DNA of 64,000 bases from Mytilus trossulus (taxonomy: Eukaryota; Mollusca; Bivalvia; Mytilida; Mytilidae): positions 34,982,692 to 35,046,691 of the forward strand of contig NC_086380.1 in the NCBI RefSeq assembly GCF_036588685.1, given 5' to 3'. How positions within the stretch are numbered: the stretch's first letter is position 1; every line of letters begins with the position of its first letter. The notes under the pieces were generated by a model. It searched no databases. It was not told the DNA's origin and saw nothing but the letters and a program-made list of their open reading frames with translations. The position numbers were made by a program, and so were the translations under genes. Shown here piece after piece: positions 20,561 to 33,600 of this stretch.

Positions 20561-23139
20561 CAGACCTGCCAACTATCCCGATTTTCGCGGTATCATCCCG
20601 ATTTTTACCCCTCAACCCGAATCCCGATATCGGGATAGTAAAATTAGTCAAAATCCCGATTTTCAAGAAATATACCCGAAAAAATTATTGTTTACCGATT
20701 TTGAAGTTTTTCTGATCAATTTTAAAAATTCAATCATTTTACCTGGGGACATATTATGACAAGTTAATGACCCTACGCTAATCAACAGTAACAACAGGTG
20801 TCATAATTAGTGGTTATATGTAATCAGATTTATAATGGGTCGTAACACAATTTGATCAAACAGCCTTTCAATTTATCATACAAGCACAATTTGCAACATT
20901 TGCCGTAGTTCCACAGCAAAATCATAATTAATTGAAAGATGAGAACTGTAATGAACTCTCAAGAAAACATCGTTTATCTTGAAATCTGTTTTATTTTTGA
21001 AATCAGACATGTGTGTCTGTTGATTTAAAATCGACGCCATTTTGTATATGTTACAGTAAATAGGTGAAATTAGGAATTACATGTAATTACTAAAATTTAG
21101 GAATTACAGGTAATCCCCGATGCACTTAGTTAATACAAGTAATTCCTGAAATGGCCCAGTTATTACCAGTAATTACTTATTTTAAAATGAATTTTTACAC
21201 CTATTTACTGACTGCTAAAACAATGTTGAATTATGGTCAGGTGATCAAAAGTTATGGTAATACTAGCTAAAAGATCAGTAAGTACAGTACAGTAAAATTT
21301 GAATGGTTGATTTCTATAAAAAATATCTTGAATAAATATGGACTTTCAAATATTTGGTTAAATCCGAGTATAACTTTAGTTTTAATCCAAAATGGTTCAA
21401 ATTGAGCATTATACAGATTATTTTTTATCAATTTCAGCAGACATGGAAATCAGAAATGGAAAATTCTCCTAAAGCATTATGTTTTAATTTTTTTAAAGAA
21501 AACTTTGAATTTTAAGAATATTTAGACTTACTACCTTAAATAGATAAGGTAACGTTATGTAGGTTAAGAACTGGAATGAACTGTTGTGTGCATTTAATAG
21601 CTTCGAGATATAAAAAAAAATATAAATATATTTTTTGTTGTTGTTAAACCATTAATAAAAATGATATAGTGAAATCATAATTAACTGTTAGCAGCCAATC
21701 TGGTTATTTAAAATAGCTGAGAAACAAGGTTGATGAGTTGTGCACTTGCGAGTGAATACTTGGACCTCATTGAATACGTGTTCATGTGACCTTCAATTCA
21801 ACCTCTAGCTGGAGATGGGTTATCGATGTATTAAGCTATTAAAGTTGTGAGGGTTTTGCAGAACAAATAGCCTACTTTTGCTGTAAAATAGCAGGCTCAA
21901 GAAAAATGAGGAAAACATATTAAAATTTTCCTCTAGATACTAACTTTTGACTAGTACTGTAAGAAGCTTCTGTCAAAATTGGCTAAAAATCCAGGATGGT
22001 TTATAAAACCTAATGTTTTAAAAACTTTAACTGCATAGTGTATGAAATGTTAACTGGGAACAAACTCTAGTCTATTTATAAGTAATAATACGGAAAAAAA
22101 AGGATTCTTTTTAAAAACTTTACTTTTGATATCAACATATGATCATGAAAATTTTGCTTCTGTCCATGTTTGGTAGAAATCCAGGATATTTGGAGAAAGT
22201 TATTTTAAAGTTTTAAACCACAGTGCATGATGGAGATTTTAGTTTAACCAAATTATGAAAATCAATTGGAGATAGATATCATTGTCTTGCATACATATAT
22301 TTACAGAGTTTCAAAACCTATAAAACAACCAGTTTCCAGTTTGAATTCACAAACTCTAAAGAGTATGCACTTTTGATGTGCCTTATATTCCTACATCCTT
22401 AAGTAAGCTCCCTTAAAATCCCTATCCCTTTACTTTGTTATTTGGTATCTTGAATTATGTTTTTAATTTTAAAACAAAAACATCAAGTTAGTAAATAGCT
22501 GTAAAAATGACAAAATAAATCAGTGATTACCAGTAATCACTGAAACAACTAGTAAATACATGTAATTACTAAATGGGCTAGTAATTACAGGTATTTACTG
22601 AAACGTTTAGTAATTACGTGTAATTCCTAATTTCACCTATTTACTGTAACATATACACTTCTACTGTGTTACTGTATAAGCCTCCGCCGGTAAGAGCACC
22701 TCTGAATACAAAGAAAGATAACTCAAATTGTATCCATTTTCTCATTGATACTGATAAGTAATCCTGACTTAATCAAAATCTGCCTTCATCCTTCTTACTT
22801 TAGGACATGAAATTTTAGGTGTTTTGAGTCAAGGTTCATAGATGAGAAGGTCATTGGAGGGGGGAAAATGGGGGGTCTCTACTTTGAATCCTTTATTTTT
22901 AATGCCATTTTCTCAGTTATTTTGACAATTTTATAATTTAATAGTACAAGAATCATACAAATAAAAGAAATCAAGGCCTACAAGCTCATTATTAGTATTC
23001 CAAAAGAAAAAAGAAGAGAACTTAGACTATTTAAGGAGTAAAAAACAATGCTCACAGAAAAGTCGCTAAAATTGTAACCCTTAAAAATCTTGTTGCGCGC
23101 TAAATCCCCCATGGAGATTTTCAAAAGTTGGCAGGTCTG
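20561..23139. mobile_element. TIR element CAGACCTGCCAAC, 2.6 kb
   Basis: Perfect 13-base ends CAGACCTGCCAAC (20561-20573) and GTTGGCAGGTCTG (23127-23139). The flanks on both sides read ATTTTTT (20554-20560 and 23140-23146), a possible 7-base target duplication, though low in complexity. It interrupts the left arm of a palindrome. There is no coding capacity. It contains another complete element at 21049-22651. Confidence 0.75.
21049..22651. mobile_element. Nested TIR element TGTTACAGTAAATAGG, 1.6 kb
   Basis: The left terminal repeat of about 165 bases starts TGTTACAGTAAATAGGTGAA and the right terminal repeat is its mirror, ending CTGTAACA. TATA flanks both ends (21045-21048, 22652-22655), giving a TATA target duplication or an extended palindromic end. 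Both arms are built of repeated GTAATTAC and GTAATCAC words that are themselves palindromic. No transposase frame was seen. Confidence 0.8.
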
Positions 23140-23214
23140 ATTTTTTGCGGAAATCTTTTTATCGATTATTAAGAATTAAATATGTATGTTCCACTGAATG
23201 CGAAAATATCTGAT

Positions 23215-23321
23215 CTTCTAACCAATCATTAACCCGAATTCTGACAAGTGACGAAAAAGTGTAGTCGGATTGGTGAGACATTTTGTTGTGCGAAAATATC
23301 ATATCTCAAAAGAAAAAAAAG
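23215..23321 (+). promoter_or_regulatory. Candidate promoter of the large TPR-like gene
   Basis: A CCAAT word at 23222-23226 and an inverted one (ATTGG, about 23270) lie within 100 bases of the first ATG. A TGACG half-site is nearby. There is no TATA box at a standard distance. The candidate rests on position upstream of exon 1 only. Confidence 0.3.
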
Positions 23322-23349
23322 ATGGCACTAACAGCTGAGATTATAACAG
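23322..23349 (+). CDS. TPR-like gene exon 1
   Basis: ATG after an A-rich leader; encodes MALTAEIIT and ends in phase 1 at donor GTACAG. It lies in the centre of the palindrome. It is supported by frame and phase fit to exon 2. Confidence 0.55.
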
Positions 23350-26300
23350 GTACAGTTTTGTCAATTTTTTGTCTAATATATTATGTATAGCTTAGAAATA
23401 ATGAAAAGCTTTGAAAATACAATATAGGTGCAGAAATTTTTGCTCGCCTTGGTAATTGATTGGTTAGAAGATACGATATTTTTGCATACATTGGAACATA
23501 AATATTTAATTCTAAATAATCGATAAAAAAAAATCAGTTTTTATTGCCTGGTGTAAAATTATGAAAACCTTAGATACAAGGTTTTTGCATAACAGCGATG
23601 ATATATATATCTGCGGACTAGAATGACTTTACATAGACAGCAAACCAACCATGAAGATTTAACACTCATCAGGGCAAACGACCATTTCCATCGTTGTTCT
23701 AATGGACGATTTAAAATATTTCCATTGTATATGGTCAATCGTCAAAATGATTTTCTCCGGAGGAAGAAGGAAGAATTATTCATAAACATTCTCAACCCGG
23801 GATTAAATGATAAATGATATTCTAATTTTAACATAACATTTTAAAATCTTAAAATGACATTATGACATAAGTAGTCTCCCTTGTATTTGTTAACGTCATA
23901 CTATTGTTAACGTCAATCAATTGTTTTATTTATATACAAGTCACATTACCTGAAGATCTGCGGAAGCAGTGAAAGTACTAGTAAAAAGTGATGCATTGAA
24001 ACCGTTATTATCTTTTAATAATTTTCTTATATATATATTTACAGATCTAACATTGTTGGGTTGATGTTTAGACGAGTTGTATATATATATATATATATAT
24101 ATATGCATGTTTATATAATAATAATTTGGCAGTGGCTATTTTGCTGGCACTGGCTTTATACAATACAATAATACAATATTTTATTAGCAAACTTGTTATT
24201 GTGCTGGTACCATTCTACTAAAATATCTTAATTCAAGCGGGCAAAATAGCCTTATGTATAGAAATGGATATTTGACTAGAACCAGCATATGCTATTTTGC
24301 CGTCTCTGATTAAAACATCGGAATTATATATATAATTTATATACTATACAAATCCTTGCAGTAGTTTAATAAGCTGACAATTATATGAGAAATATAATCA
24401 TTTTAAAACATTAATTTATAATACCAACCGTCAATATCAATTGTTTTTTTTTTTTCACCAGGAGATTTTCTACTAGTGTAACAACTATTTTTTTTTCTTG
24501 ACAAGGTTTGAATTAAAAATCAATGTGCAGCAACTCACTAAATCACCAAGAGCATAAATTTAGATTCTTTCATGCAGTTATGAACTAAATTTTTTTTTTT
24601 TGGATGAAAAACACTTGGTCGGAGGAGAAAAAAAAATTAAAATCAACATTTTTAATTTAATTTTTTTCCTATTTGGCAAAAATTAGGGTAGGAGGGTTCG
24701 TAAAACTAAAAATTAAAAAACTACGGCCATATGGATATGGATAGTAAACTGCACATTGCCAGAAAACAAAAAAATAGTGATGGCAACGTTAAATATGTTA
24801 ATATAGTGATGCAAATAGACAGGAAATAATAAAAAATAATTTAAAAACATTGATTTACAAAATTTTAATCCGCTAACCGAGTCCCTGTGGCAGACATTTG
24901 TTAATGAACTCTATTACGTCAGTCTTTAGTCAAAATAATTTGCCTGTTTAAAATTAATTGCGGAGTTATTTCCCCTGATTTTGTTTATTACAAATAAATG
25001 CTCCTCGCATATAATTTCTCATTGAAAATAAAAATAAAGTACAAATTGAATGCAAAATTATATTAGAATGTAATATTCAGGATTGAAAACTTATTACAAC
25101 ATACCAACAAAAATGTTTTGCAAATTATTTTTTAAATCAAACCTTTATTGATTCGCAGACATTATTATACCGAATTGGTAGTTTTTTGGTATGTTTTGAT
25201 TGCGTGAGGGATTTGCTTCTGCCAGAATTAAAAAGGAGTACAATATAATCCCTTGCAGGATTATAGCAATTTTAATGAATAGATAAAACATTTAAAGCAA
25301 TTTGAAAGTATTAACTATAAAATTAAATTGTTTGGTAGCACTATGTAGTCTAACAATGATTTTTTGAAGATATTTTTTTTTTTACCTAATTTTGAAGTTA
25401 TTACTATTCTGCACAGTTTGTAAAAATCCCAAAGTCATTATCATATCACAACAGGGAGTAAATTGATAATTAACTTATGTAAATAAAAGCACATTGTAAT
25501 TAATCTAAATATATAGGAATTTGGGAGGGGCTAATATGTCAATCATCTGTCGATGCCAGTGTCCAGATGTTAATCCCTGACCACAAGATAAATATTGTAG
25601 TCTTATCTCTTATGTCATTGGTTTGCAACAAAAATAATTTATGTATCAGGGAAGTGAACAGAGAAAAAGAAAAAATCTGAAGGGAAAAAAATCTACAAAA
25701 ATGAAAAAAAAATACTATGGAAAAGAGTGGGAAAGTATTAAAAAACCTCTAACTGCCAGTATAAATTAATTCCCTTGTTCTTCTTCATTTGAATACAGTT
25801 TTATGCATTTTAACTAATTTTTATTTTATGTGTATTTTTTCAGTTCCATTAAATTAATAAAAAAAAATCTGAGGAAAAGTGTATTTTCAAGAAGAGGATG
25901 GTCTAACTCTTGATCTTATTATAAACATGTTTTTTTATGCACACTTTTAATGTTCTAGCTTATTTCAGACATAGTTTATTTCTTTTTTAAAAATTCAAAA
26001 GAAAATTATGCTTTATATATCTAGAATAATGATGTTAAACATTGATTATATGCAGCTGGTCAATCATCTTATTCTCTTATCTTAGACAGTCTGGAAAGAG
26101 GCGGAGCTTTGTCTATATTTAACTACTGCACTACAGGTGTTGGTCAAATCTGTGATGTCAAACTCCCGCCAAATGCTAAGTTATTGTTGGACAGTTCACA
26201 TATAATGCAAAATTTACAGCATTAGAGCATCAAAGACACAAAGTGTGTGGTTCTATTGATATGGTAATGGTACCAGAACACTCCTGGGTGGGGTGTTCCC

Positions 26301-29300
26301 AGTGGAATATTTGTATTTGTATTGACTTTATAGAGGTTCTAAGGGGGAAATTCAGTTTTTAGGTCATTTCTCAGAACAATTTTTCATGAGAATTGTAATG
26401 AAAAAATGAAAATAGAAACTTGATGGGTACCCCCTTTGGCTTGAATTTGATATATATGATTGAAGGGTGTATTTTCTACAATACCAGTTTTTGGATAATA
26501 TGCTTCTAAATGAATTTATTGATCTCCAAAGATGAAAGGTGAAATGAGGTTTGGAACCCAACAGTTAAATCTATATATCTTCTTACTGGAGGCATATATC
26601 AAAAATCTAAGACACGGTTTTGTTGATTTTATATGGTTGATTAAAGAAATGGAAACAAATTTTTACTACCATTCGACATGAATGTGCCATTTTGATACAA
26701 GTTGGAAGACCACTTTTTTGGCAATTAATGAGCTATATTTTGAGATTAATCAAACCAAAAATAAATTTTTAAATATATTAAGAAAGAGTTATATTTCAGC
26801 TTTAAAATGAGTTAAAGTATTTAAAAATCCATGGAGTACGAGTAGTTTTAGAGAAATTAATCTTTAAAGACTGTTGATTGGAGTCAGAAAACTCTGACTG
26901 TAGTGCTACCTTAAAGAACGATGTCTGAAACTGTGGAAAATAGTTTATAATTTACTGAATGTTCTGTATCAAAATTTAATCTTGTTCAAAGTTCATAGTT
27001 ATGGTGAAATCTAACATGGGGAATGTGTAGTGTAACAACAAGTATCGGGACAAAATGGCTTGATCAAAATATAAGAAGTGACTTTAGTTTAAAGACTAAT
27101 TGTGCTTTCTTTTATTTATTCTTCAAAGATATTAAAACTGTTTATTGAATTACTTTTTCTACCAATAATTTGTTGACCCAAAGTCCATACAACACAGTAC
27201 CACAGTAAACAAAACAAAGGCAAAAAGGTTGTGACAAAAACTAACAAGAAAAAAATAAGCGATGCAAAGCGACACAAAATATTGTAAAATTCATTTTGTC
27301 ACGTGTCACCCTGGTGCTATTCAAAAATCCTGGGGGGAACACTGTCCCGGTCTCGTTAACTCTAGTAAATGTCATTTTTATACAGTTGTCAGTATATTTC
27401 ATCTTTTTAGTACTCCATATTTTTAGATAATGGAAGAAGCCAGATGTTTAGAGAGGCTGGTGGAACAGAGGTCTCAGAGGATATCATATATTAGACTGTT
27501 GTCATGGGAAATGGATCCAAAATTGTCAGAAAATCCTGCAAGGAAAAACAGGCAATTGGCAAGTGCTGAAGTCCAAAATGAATCTTCAGGTTTCCAGATT
27601 CATAAAATTAGCAGTGAATCAGACATGAATCTTCAGAGTATTGGGACTGAGGTTATAGAATCTGACAAAAGTTCAGACAGTGATACCTATTACTCTGCAG
27701 ATGGAAATCAACTACAAGATTGTAGCTCCAGTGAATCAGATGAATGTTTTGATGCTTTTGAGGACTTAGGTGACAAAACTTGTACTGACATGAAGGAATT
27801 TGAATTTGATGAATTGAGTTATAAAAATGAACAATTAAATGATAAGGACATGGATGTTTATTGTACAGGTGCTACTAAATTTGAAAAATTAAGTGATAAG
27901 CAAATGAATGTTAATCATGGTCATTGTAGTACTAATTCTGGAGAATTCAAGCAGAAGAGAGCACTAAGTAAAAAGCAAAAAAGAAAAAAAAGGGGGAAAA
28001 GTAAAATGACATGGGATTACGATAACCAATTACCTTATATTGATGATGATATAGACTTGAATGAGATAAAAGAGCATATTAATGAAAGAGATATCAGCGT
28101 TAGAAAAACAATTCCCAGTCTTGCGGAACTCTGTCTCATGAGCTCTAAAGGAATCAGTTGGATTATTGTCGGAAAGGAATTATTTCTGTAAGGCATTTAG
28201 AAAACTGTATTGCGATATTTTTGCTGAAACAACATTCCATAAAGATCAGTTGAAATGGTTATTGTATTTGTTATCCTGTTAAGAGCAGGAGGAAGAAAAA
28301 AAAGAAAATACTACCAACAGTGAACCGACCTCTAATTGGGTTCATCATACTGACCATGGGCTTGGTGATAAAACAGTTTTTCTTCGCAGTTGCAGAAACA
28401 TTTGGAGTCCTGCATTATATATGAAACGATATTCAAGTAGACTTTTGCAAAGTTTAGAGCAGTACACCTATTCACACATGGCATTAACTGCTTGTCTGCC
28501 CCATAATTTTCTCTTGTCTTTGATTACCTCAGATCAAGATTATGCTAACAATTATCTCTGCAGTTTTCTTGGATTATCAGGTAAAGTACTAACTGTATTT
28601 TGTAGCTATATTGTTAATAATTTAATTTTGGATGTAACACGTCTTTTGATTGGCTAACATTATTTTGTTATGAGCCCATAGACATAGTTGGGTCATGCGA
28701 CTGTGACATCATCAACATTTTTTCATGGTTTTCTACGGTTTAAGATGGAATTTGGAATTAAATGATAAGAAATGACTGTAATATTTTTTCTGTCTATTCG
28801 AAATAACATAAAAAATGTGGTGCACACTGTTGAATAACCGGCTACGCCCGTTATTCAGTGTGCACTAAATTTTTTATGTTATTTCTTCATAGACAGAAAA
28901 AATATTACAGTCATTCCTTAATTAAAATAAACATGTGGAATGATTGCCAATGAGACAACTCTCCACAAGAATCAAAATGACACATCTTGTTGGTTACTGC
29001 AGTGTGCAGGTTTTGTATATTATATTTTAACAACAAATGTTTTAAAAAGATGAAGGGGATAACATGATAAACTGATTTAACTTCACCTGATAGTCATGAT
29101 AATGTATCTGTACTGACCTGATAAATTGTTGCGAAGCTCAAGCAAAGAAAGAACTACACATAGATATTATGAAACCAGTGGCGGTGGTTCTTGGGGTTGG
29201 AACCTCCCTTTTTTGGGATGATCAATGTAATCGAATGGGAACATATGGTTTAAACCCTTTACAAACATGCTTTATCATTTTTATCTTGGGTTGGGAACAC

Positions 29301-30579
29301 CCCCCTTTTGAAAATGTCTGGATCTGCCCATTGAAACAATGTATGCATAAAAACAATTGAGTTGTTTTTAAATTAGTCTTCAAGAAGACATGTGACCCTT
29401 CCTAGAAATATTTTTCTGACTCCAAGCTTATTGGTATTTACTTCTGCTCCTACTCCTGAATACAGCAGGCTGTGTAGAGAAGAAGCATCATCAACTTATA
29501 CCAATTTTCAAGTCCAAATTAGTTTAACCTGGCAGCTGGGGATCAAACTCACTAGACACAAGCATGTCTATACATTTAGGGTTGGGTTGGTCAACTTTAA
29601 AGTCCAATAGACAGGGACTATCAATAAGTACTGGTACATTTACATAAAAAGTTAAAATGCAGATTTTTGTTGTTATCAGAGATTAGAAATTGTCTTTTTA
29701 TTTATTAGAAATACATTCATGACATACATGTTACCAGAGTTTAAATAGGCAGCACATTAACATGGCCCCTCTTGTGCACTCTCAACCTTCCACTTCATTT
29801 TGTTTTTATCTTAAAACCTGCACATTCATCATTTTCAAATATAATGCAGATATTATAGGTGATTGAACATAGTTCTAACTGGATTATCTCCCTTTTACCA
29901 GAAAAATACGTGACTAAAGAAAACTCAAAAAGAATTAAATGTAAAACCGCATTGCATGTTCATGTTATATTTATTTCAAGGAGATATGTCGAATTCTTAG
30001 ATAACGTATTATTTATGTCACTTCTCCAGACAACTCTCTCAAGAATATGTAAAAAGTACATTGAAATATGATAAAAGCACCGAATATATAGTGCTTTGAA
30101 ATACATGAAATATTATGATAAACATTGCCCCAAAATCTGGAAGTTATTAAAATTGTGCATTAAATTAACACAAATGTCAATCAGATAATGATTCTTTGAG
30201 AAAATGCTACATTACAAATAATGAAAGCTTTCAAAATTGCACATGTTATTATTATTTTTGCGACGACTCATAACCTATATATAGCTATACATTGCAATAA
30301 TTCCATAATTTACAGTAATTCATAATTTTTTTATTATTAGATATTTTTTATCACATTGTATTTTAGTTTTTGCTGCAACTATAGATTCTATGTTACCGGC
30401 CTCTTACCTTGAACCAGCAAGATACAGTACACTGAAAGGCAGAGTCAAGCATGTCCTTCAGAAAAGGTATTTTAAATAGCTACATAAGTTAAATTTAATG
30501 TGAAAACAAGAATTTAGGAGAACTTTTTATACGACCGCAAATTTTGAAAAATTTTTCGTCGTATATTGCTATCACGTTG

Positions 30580-30617
<38 letters not shown>

Positions 30618-33600
30618 CGAATACTTTTAGTTTTCGCACTCTAACTTTAATAAAAGTGAATAGAAATCTATGAAATTTTAACACAAGGTTTATGACCATA
30701 AAAGGAAGGCTGGTATTGATTTTGGGAGTTTTGGTCCCAACATTTTTGGAATTAGGGGCCAAAAAGGGCCCAAATAAGCATTTTCTTGGTTTTCGCACTA
30801 TAACTTTAGTTTAAGTAAAAAGAAATCTATGAAATTTTGACACAAGGTTTATGACCACAAAAGAAAGGTTGGGATTGATTTTGGGAGTTTTGGTTTCAAC
30901 AGTTTAGGAATTAGGGGCCAAAAAAGGGCCCAAATAAGCATTATTCTTGGTTTTCGCACAATAACTTTAGTTAAAGTGAATAGAAATCAATGAAATTTAA
31001 ACACAATGTTTATGACCACAAAAGGAAGGTTGGTATTGATTTTGGGAGTTTCGGTCCCAACAGTTTAGGAATTAGGGGCCAAAAAGGGACCCAAATAAGC
31101 ATTTTTCTTGGTTTTCGCACCATAGCGTTAGTATAAGTAAATAGAAATCTATGAAATTTAAACATAAGGTTTATGACTATAATAGGAAGGTTGGTATTGA
31201 TTTTGGGAGTTTTGGTCCCAACAGTTAAGGAAAAAGGGGCCCAAAGGGTCCAAAATTAAACTTTGTTTGATTTCATCAAAATTGAATAATTGGGGTTCTT
31301 TAATATGCCGATCTAACTGTGTATGTAGATTCTTAATTTTTGGTCCCGTTTTTAAATTGGTCTACATTAAGGTCCAAAGGGTCCAAAATTAAACTTAGTT
31401 TGATTTTAACAAAAATTGAAACCTTGGGGTTCTTTGATTTGCTGAATCTAAAAATGTACTTAGATTTTTGATTATTGGCCCAGTTTTCAAGTTGGCCCAA
31501 ATCGAGGTCCAAAATTATACATTGTTTGATTTCATCAAAAATTGAATAATTGGGGTTCTTTGATATGCCAAATCTAACTGTGTATGTAGATTCTTAATTT
31601 TTGGCCCAGTTTTAAAATTGGTCTTAATTAAAGTGCAAAGGGTCCAAAATTAAACTAAGTTTGATTTTAACAAAAATTAAATTCTTGGGCCTCTTTGATA
31701 TGCTGAATCTAAACATGTACTTAGATTTTTGATTATGGGCCCAGTTTTTAAGTTGGTCCAAATCAGGATCTAAAATTATTATATTAAGTATTGTGCAATA
31801 GCAAGTCTTTTCAATTGCACAGTATTGTGCAATGGCAAGAAATATCTAATTTCACAATATTGTGAAATAGCAAATTTTTTTTTATTTAAGAGTTATCTTT
31901 CTTTGTCCAGTATAGTAAGCAAGAAATATCTGCAAGATTTTTTTTTAATTGGAGTTATCTTTCTTTGTCCAAAATCAACTTAAATCTTTGTTATATACAA
32001 TATACAATGTATATTCACTTTTTACTACCAACTGATAAATTTAAATAATCTTTACCATTCAGTGATAACAAGCAGTTTTTTTACATCTTAATATTTTATG
32101 ATGTATTTAAATGAGTAGTAATTGTTGCAAACTCCATTAGAATATTTTAATTGAAATTAGTTTTGGATTAAGGGAAAGGGGGATGTGAATAAAAAATTGG
32201 GTTCAATTTTTCTCATTTGAAATTTCATAAATAAAAAGAAAATTTCTTCAAACATTTTTTTGAGAGGATTAATATTCAACAGCATAGTGAATTGCTCTAA
32301 GAGAAAACAAAAATTTTAAGTTCATTTGAATACATTCATTCTGTGTCAGAAACCTATACTGTGTCAACTATTTAATCACAATCCAAATTTAGAGCGGAAT
32401 CCAGCTTGAATGTTGTGTCCATACTTGCCCCAACCGTTCAGGGTTCAACCTCTGCGGTCGTATAAAGCTACGCCCTGCGGAGCATCTGGTTTTTATTAAA
32501 AGTATAAATTTATCAGATAACTGTTGCTTTATTTGGTAGAACCTTTAAGAATTTTAGGGTCCCTTGAACCAATCATAGAAAATCATAGCAATTACGTTAA
32601 TGAACAATGGCTCTTTAACTGTCATGTAACATCATAGTACCTAAATTGCACCGAATACTCAAATTACACCTACATGCATGACCTATTCAACATTTGAACA
32701 GCTGAGAAATTCTTAAAAGTTTTCTTTGAGGCTAAAAAATTTGTGTTTTGATTATTTGACATTATGCACATCTTACAAAATAGGCGAATTAATTCAAATA
32801 TTCACTAAATTGAACAGATGAAGTTTTCACTGAATAATAAAAATATACAAAAACACCACCATGTGACATTTACAAAAAGTCATCTTTTAAAAATTCACCA
32901 AAAAAATATGTTGCAAGCATCCATTTAATTTTTTTTTATAAGGGATCGAGCATGTTCTAAGTTCTAACGTCATATTGTTCTACATATTTGAAAAAAATAG
33001 AACAAAACATCTGCTATTTCATTTTTAATGATCTGAATTTAAGCATGGATGCAATTTGGGTACTCCTCATTACGGAATCATGGATAGTTTGGAGGTCGAT
33101 TCAAACCCTTTTTTCTATGACCATGATGACTCAATGGGGATACAAAAAAATCAAAATATAAAGAAGGATATGGCTAAAGAATAAATACAGCATGGACATT
33201 TTCTTCTTTATCATAAAAAATGTAGGTGAAAAAAAAAAATAGGTGCAGTTTGGATTCTGTCACGTTAATTATATACCTAAGCATTGTGATAAAGAAAATA
33301 TACAGAAAAGGCATGAAAGTTAAATTCTGTTAAAAGGCTAGTGTATAAAAATAATATCCATTAATAAAGTAACATTGTTACACTGCTAATTTATTTTTCA
33401 TGTAACTTTGACTTAAGCATGATATGATACTTTGTAGATTTCCAGTTGGAACTAAGGTCTGTTTTGATATAGCCCTGCCTTATGTATACTGGGCCAGAGG
33501 AGAATTAAAACTGGCAACAGATCATTTCTTGGCTTTAGTACAGACAGAAAATAGAGGTAATTTATGTTGTCAAATTTGAATGTTGATTACTTAAAGTTAA

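Larger units (their letters stand above)
20516..23606. repeat. Palindrome around exon 1, left arm split by an insertion
   Basis: The right arm (23451-23606) is the mirror of a left arm in two parts: 20516-20560 (ATATATCGTCGCTGTTATGC) and 23140-23230 (ATCGATTATTAAGAATTAAA, GAAAATATCTG, TTCTAACCAATCA). The split is caused by the 20561-23139 element. The unpaired centre, about 220 bases, carries the first exon of the downstream gene. Confidence 0.8.

Noticed and set aside
26090-26216. Alternative reading DSLERGGALSIFNY… from acceptor TTAG at 26085
   Set aside because: It gives a phase incompatible with exon 3, whereas acceptor GACAG at 26089 fits both neighbours.
30514-30798. Open frame with an arginine run on the minus strand
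   Set aside because: It is the translation of the (GTC)n repeat and the TATACGACCGCA element; equivalent frames appear at 63303-63512 and 52988-53227.
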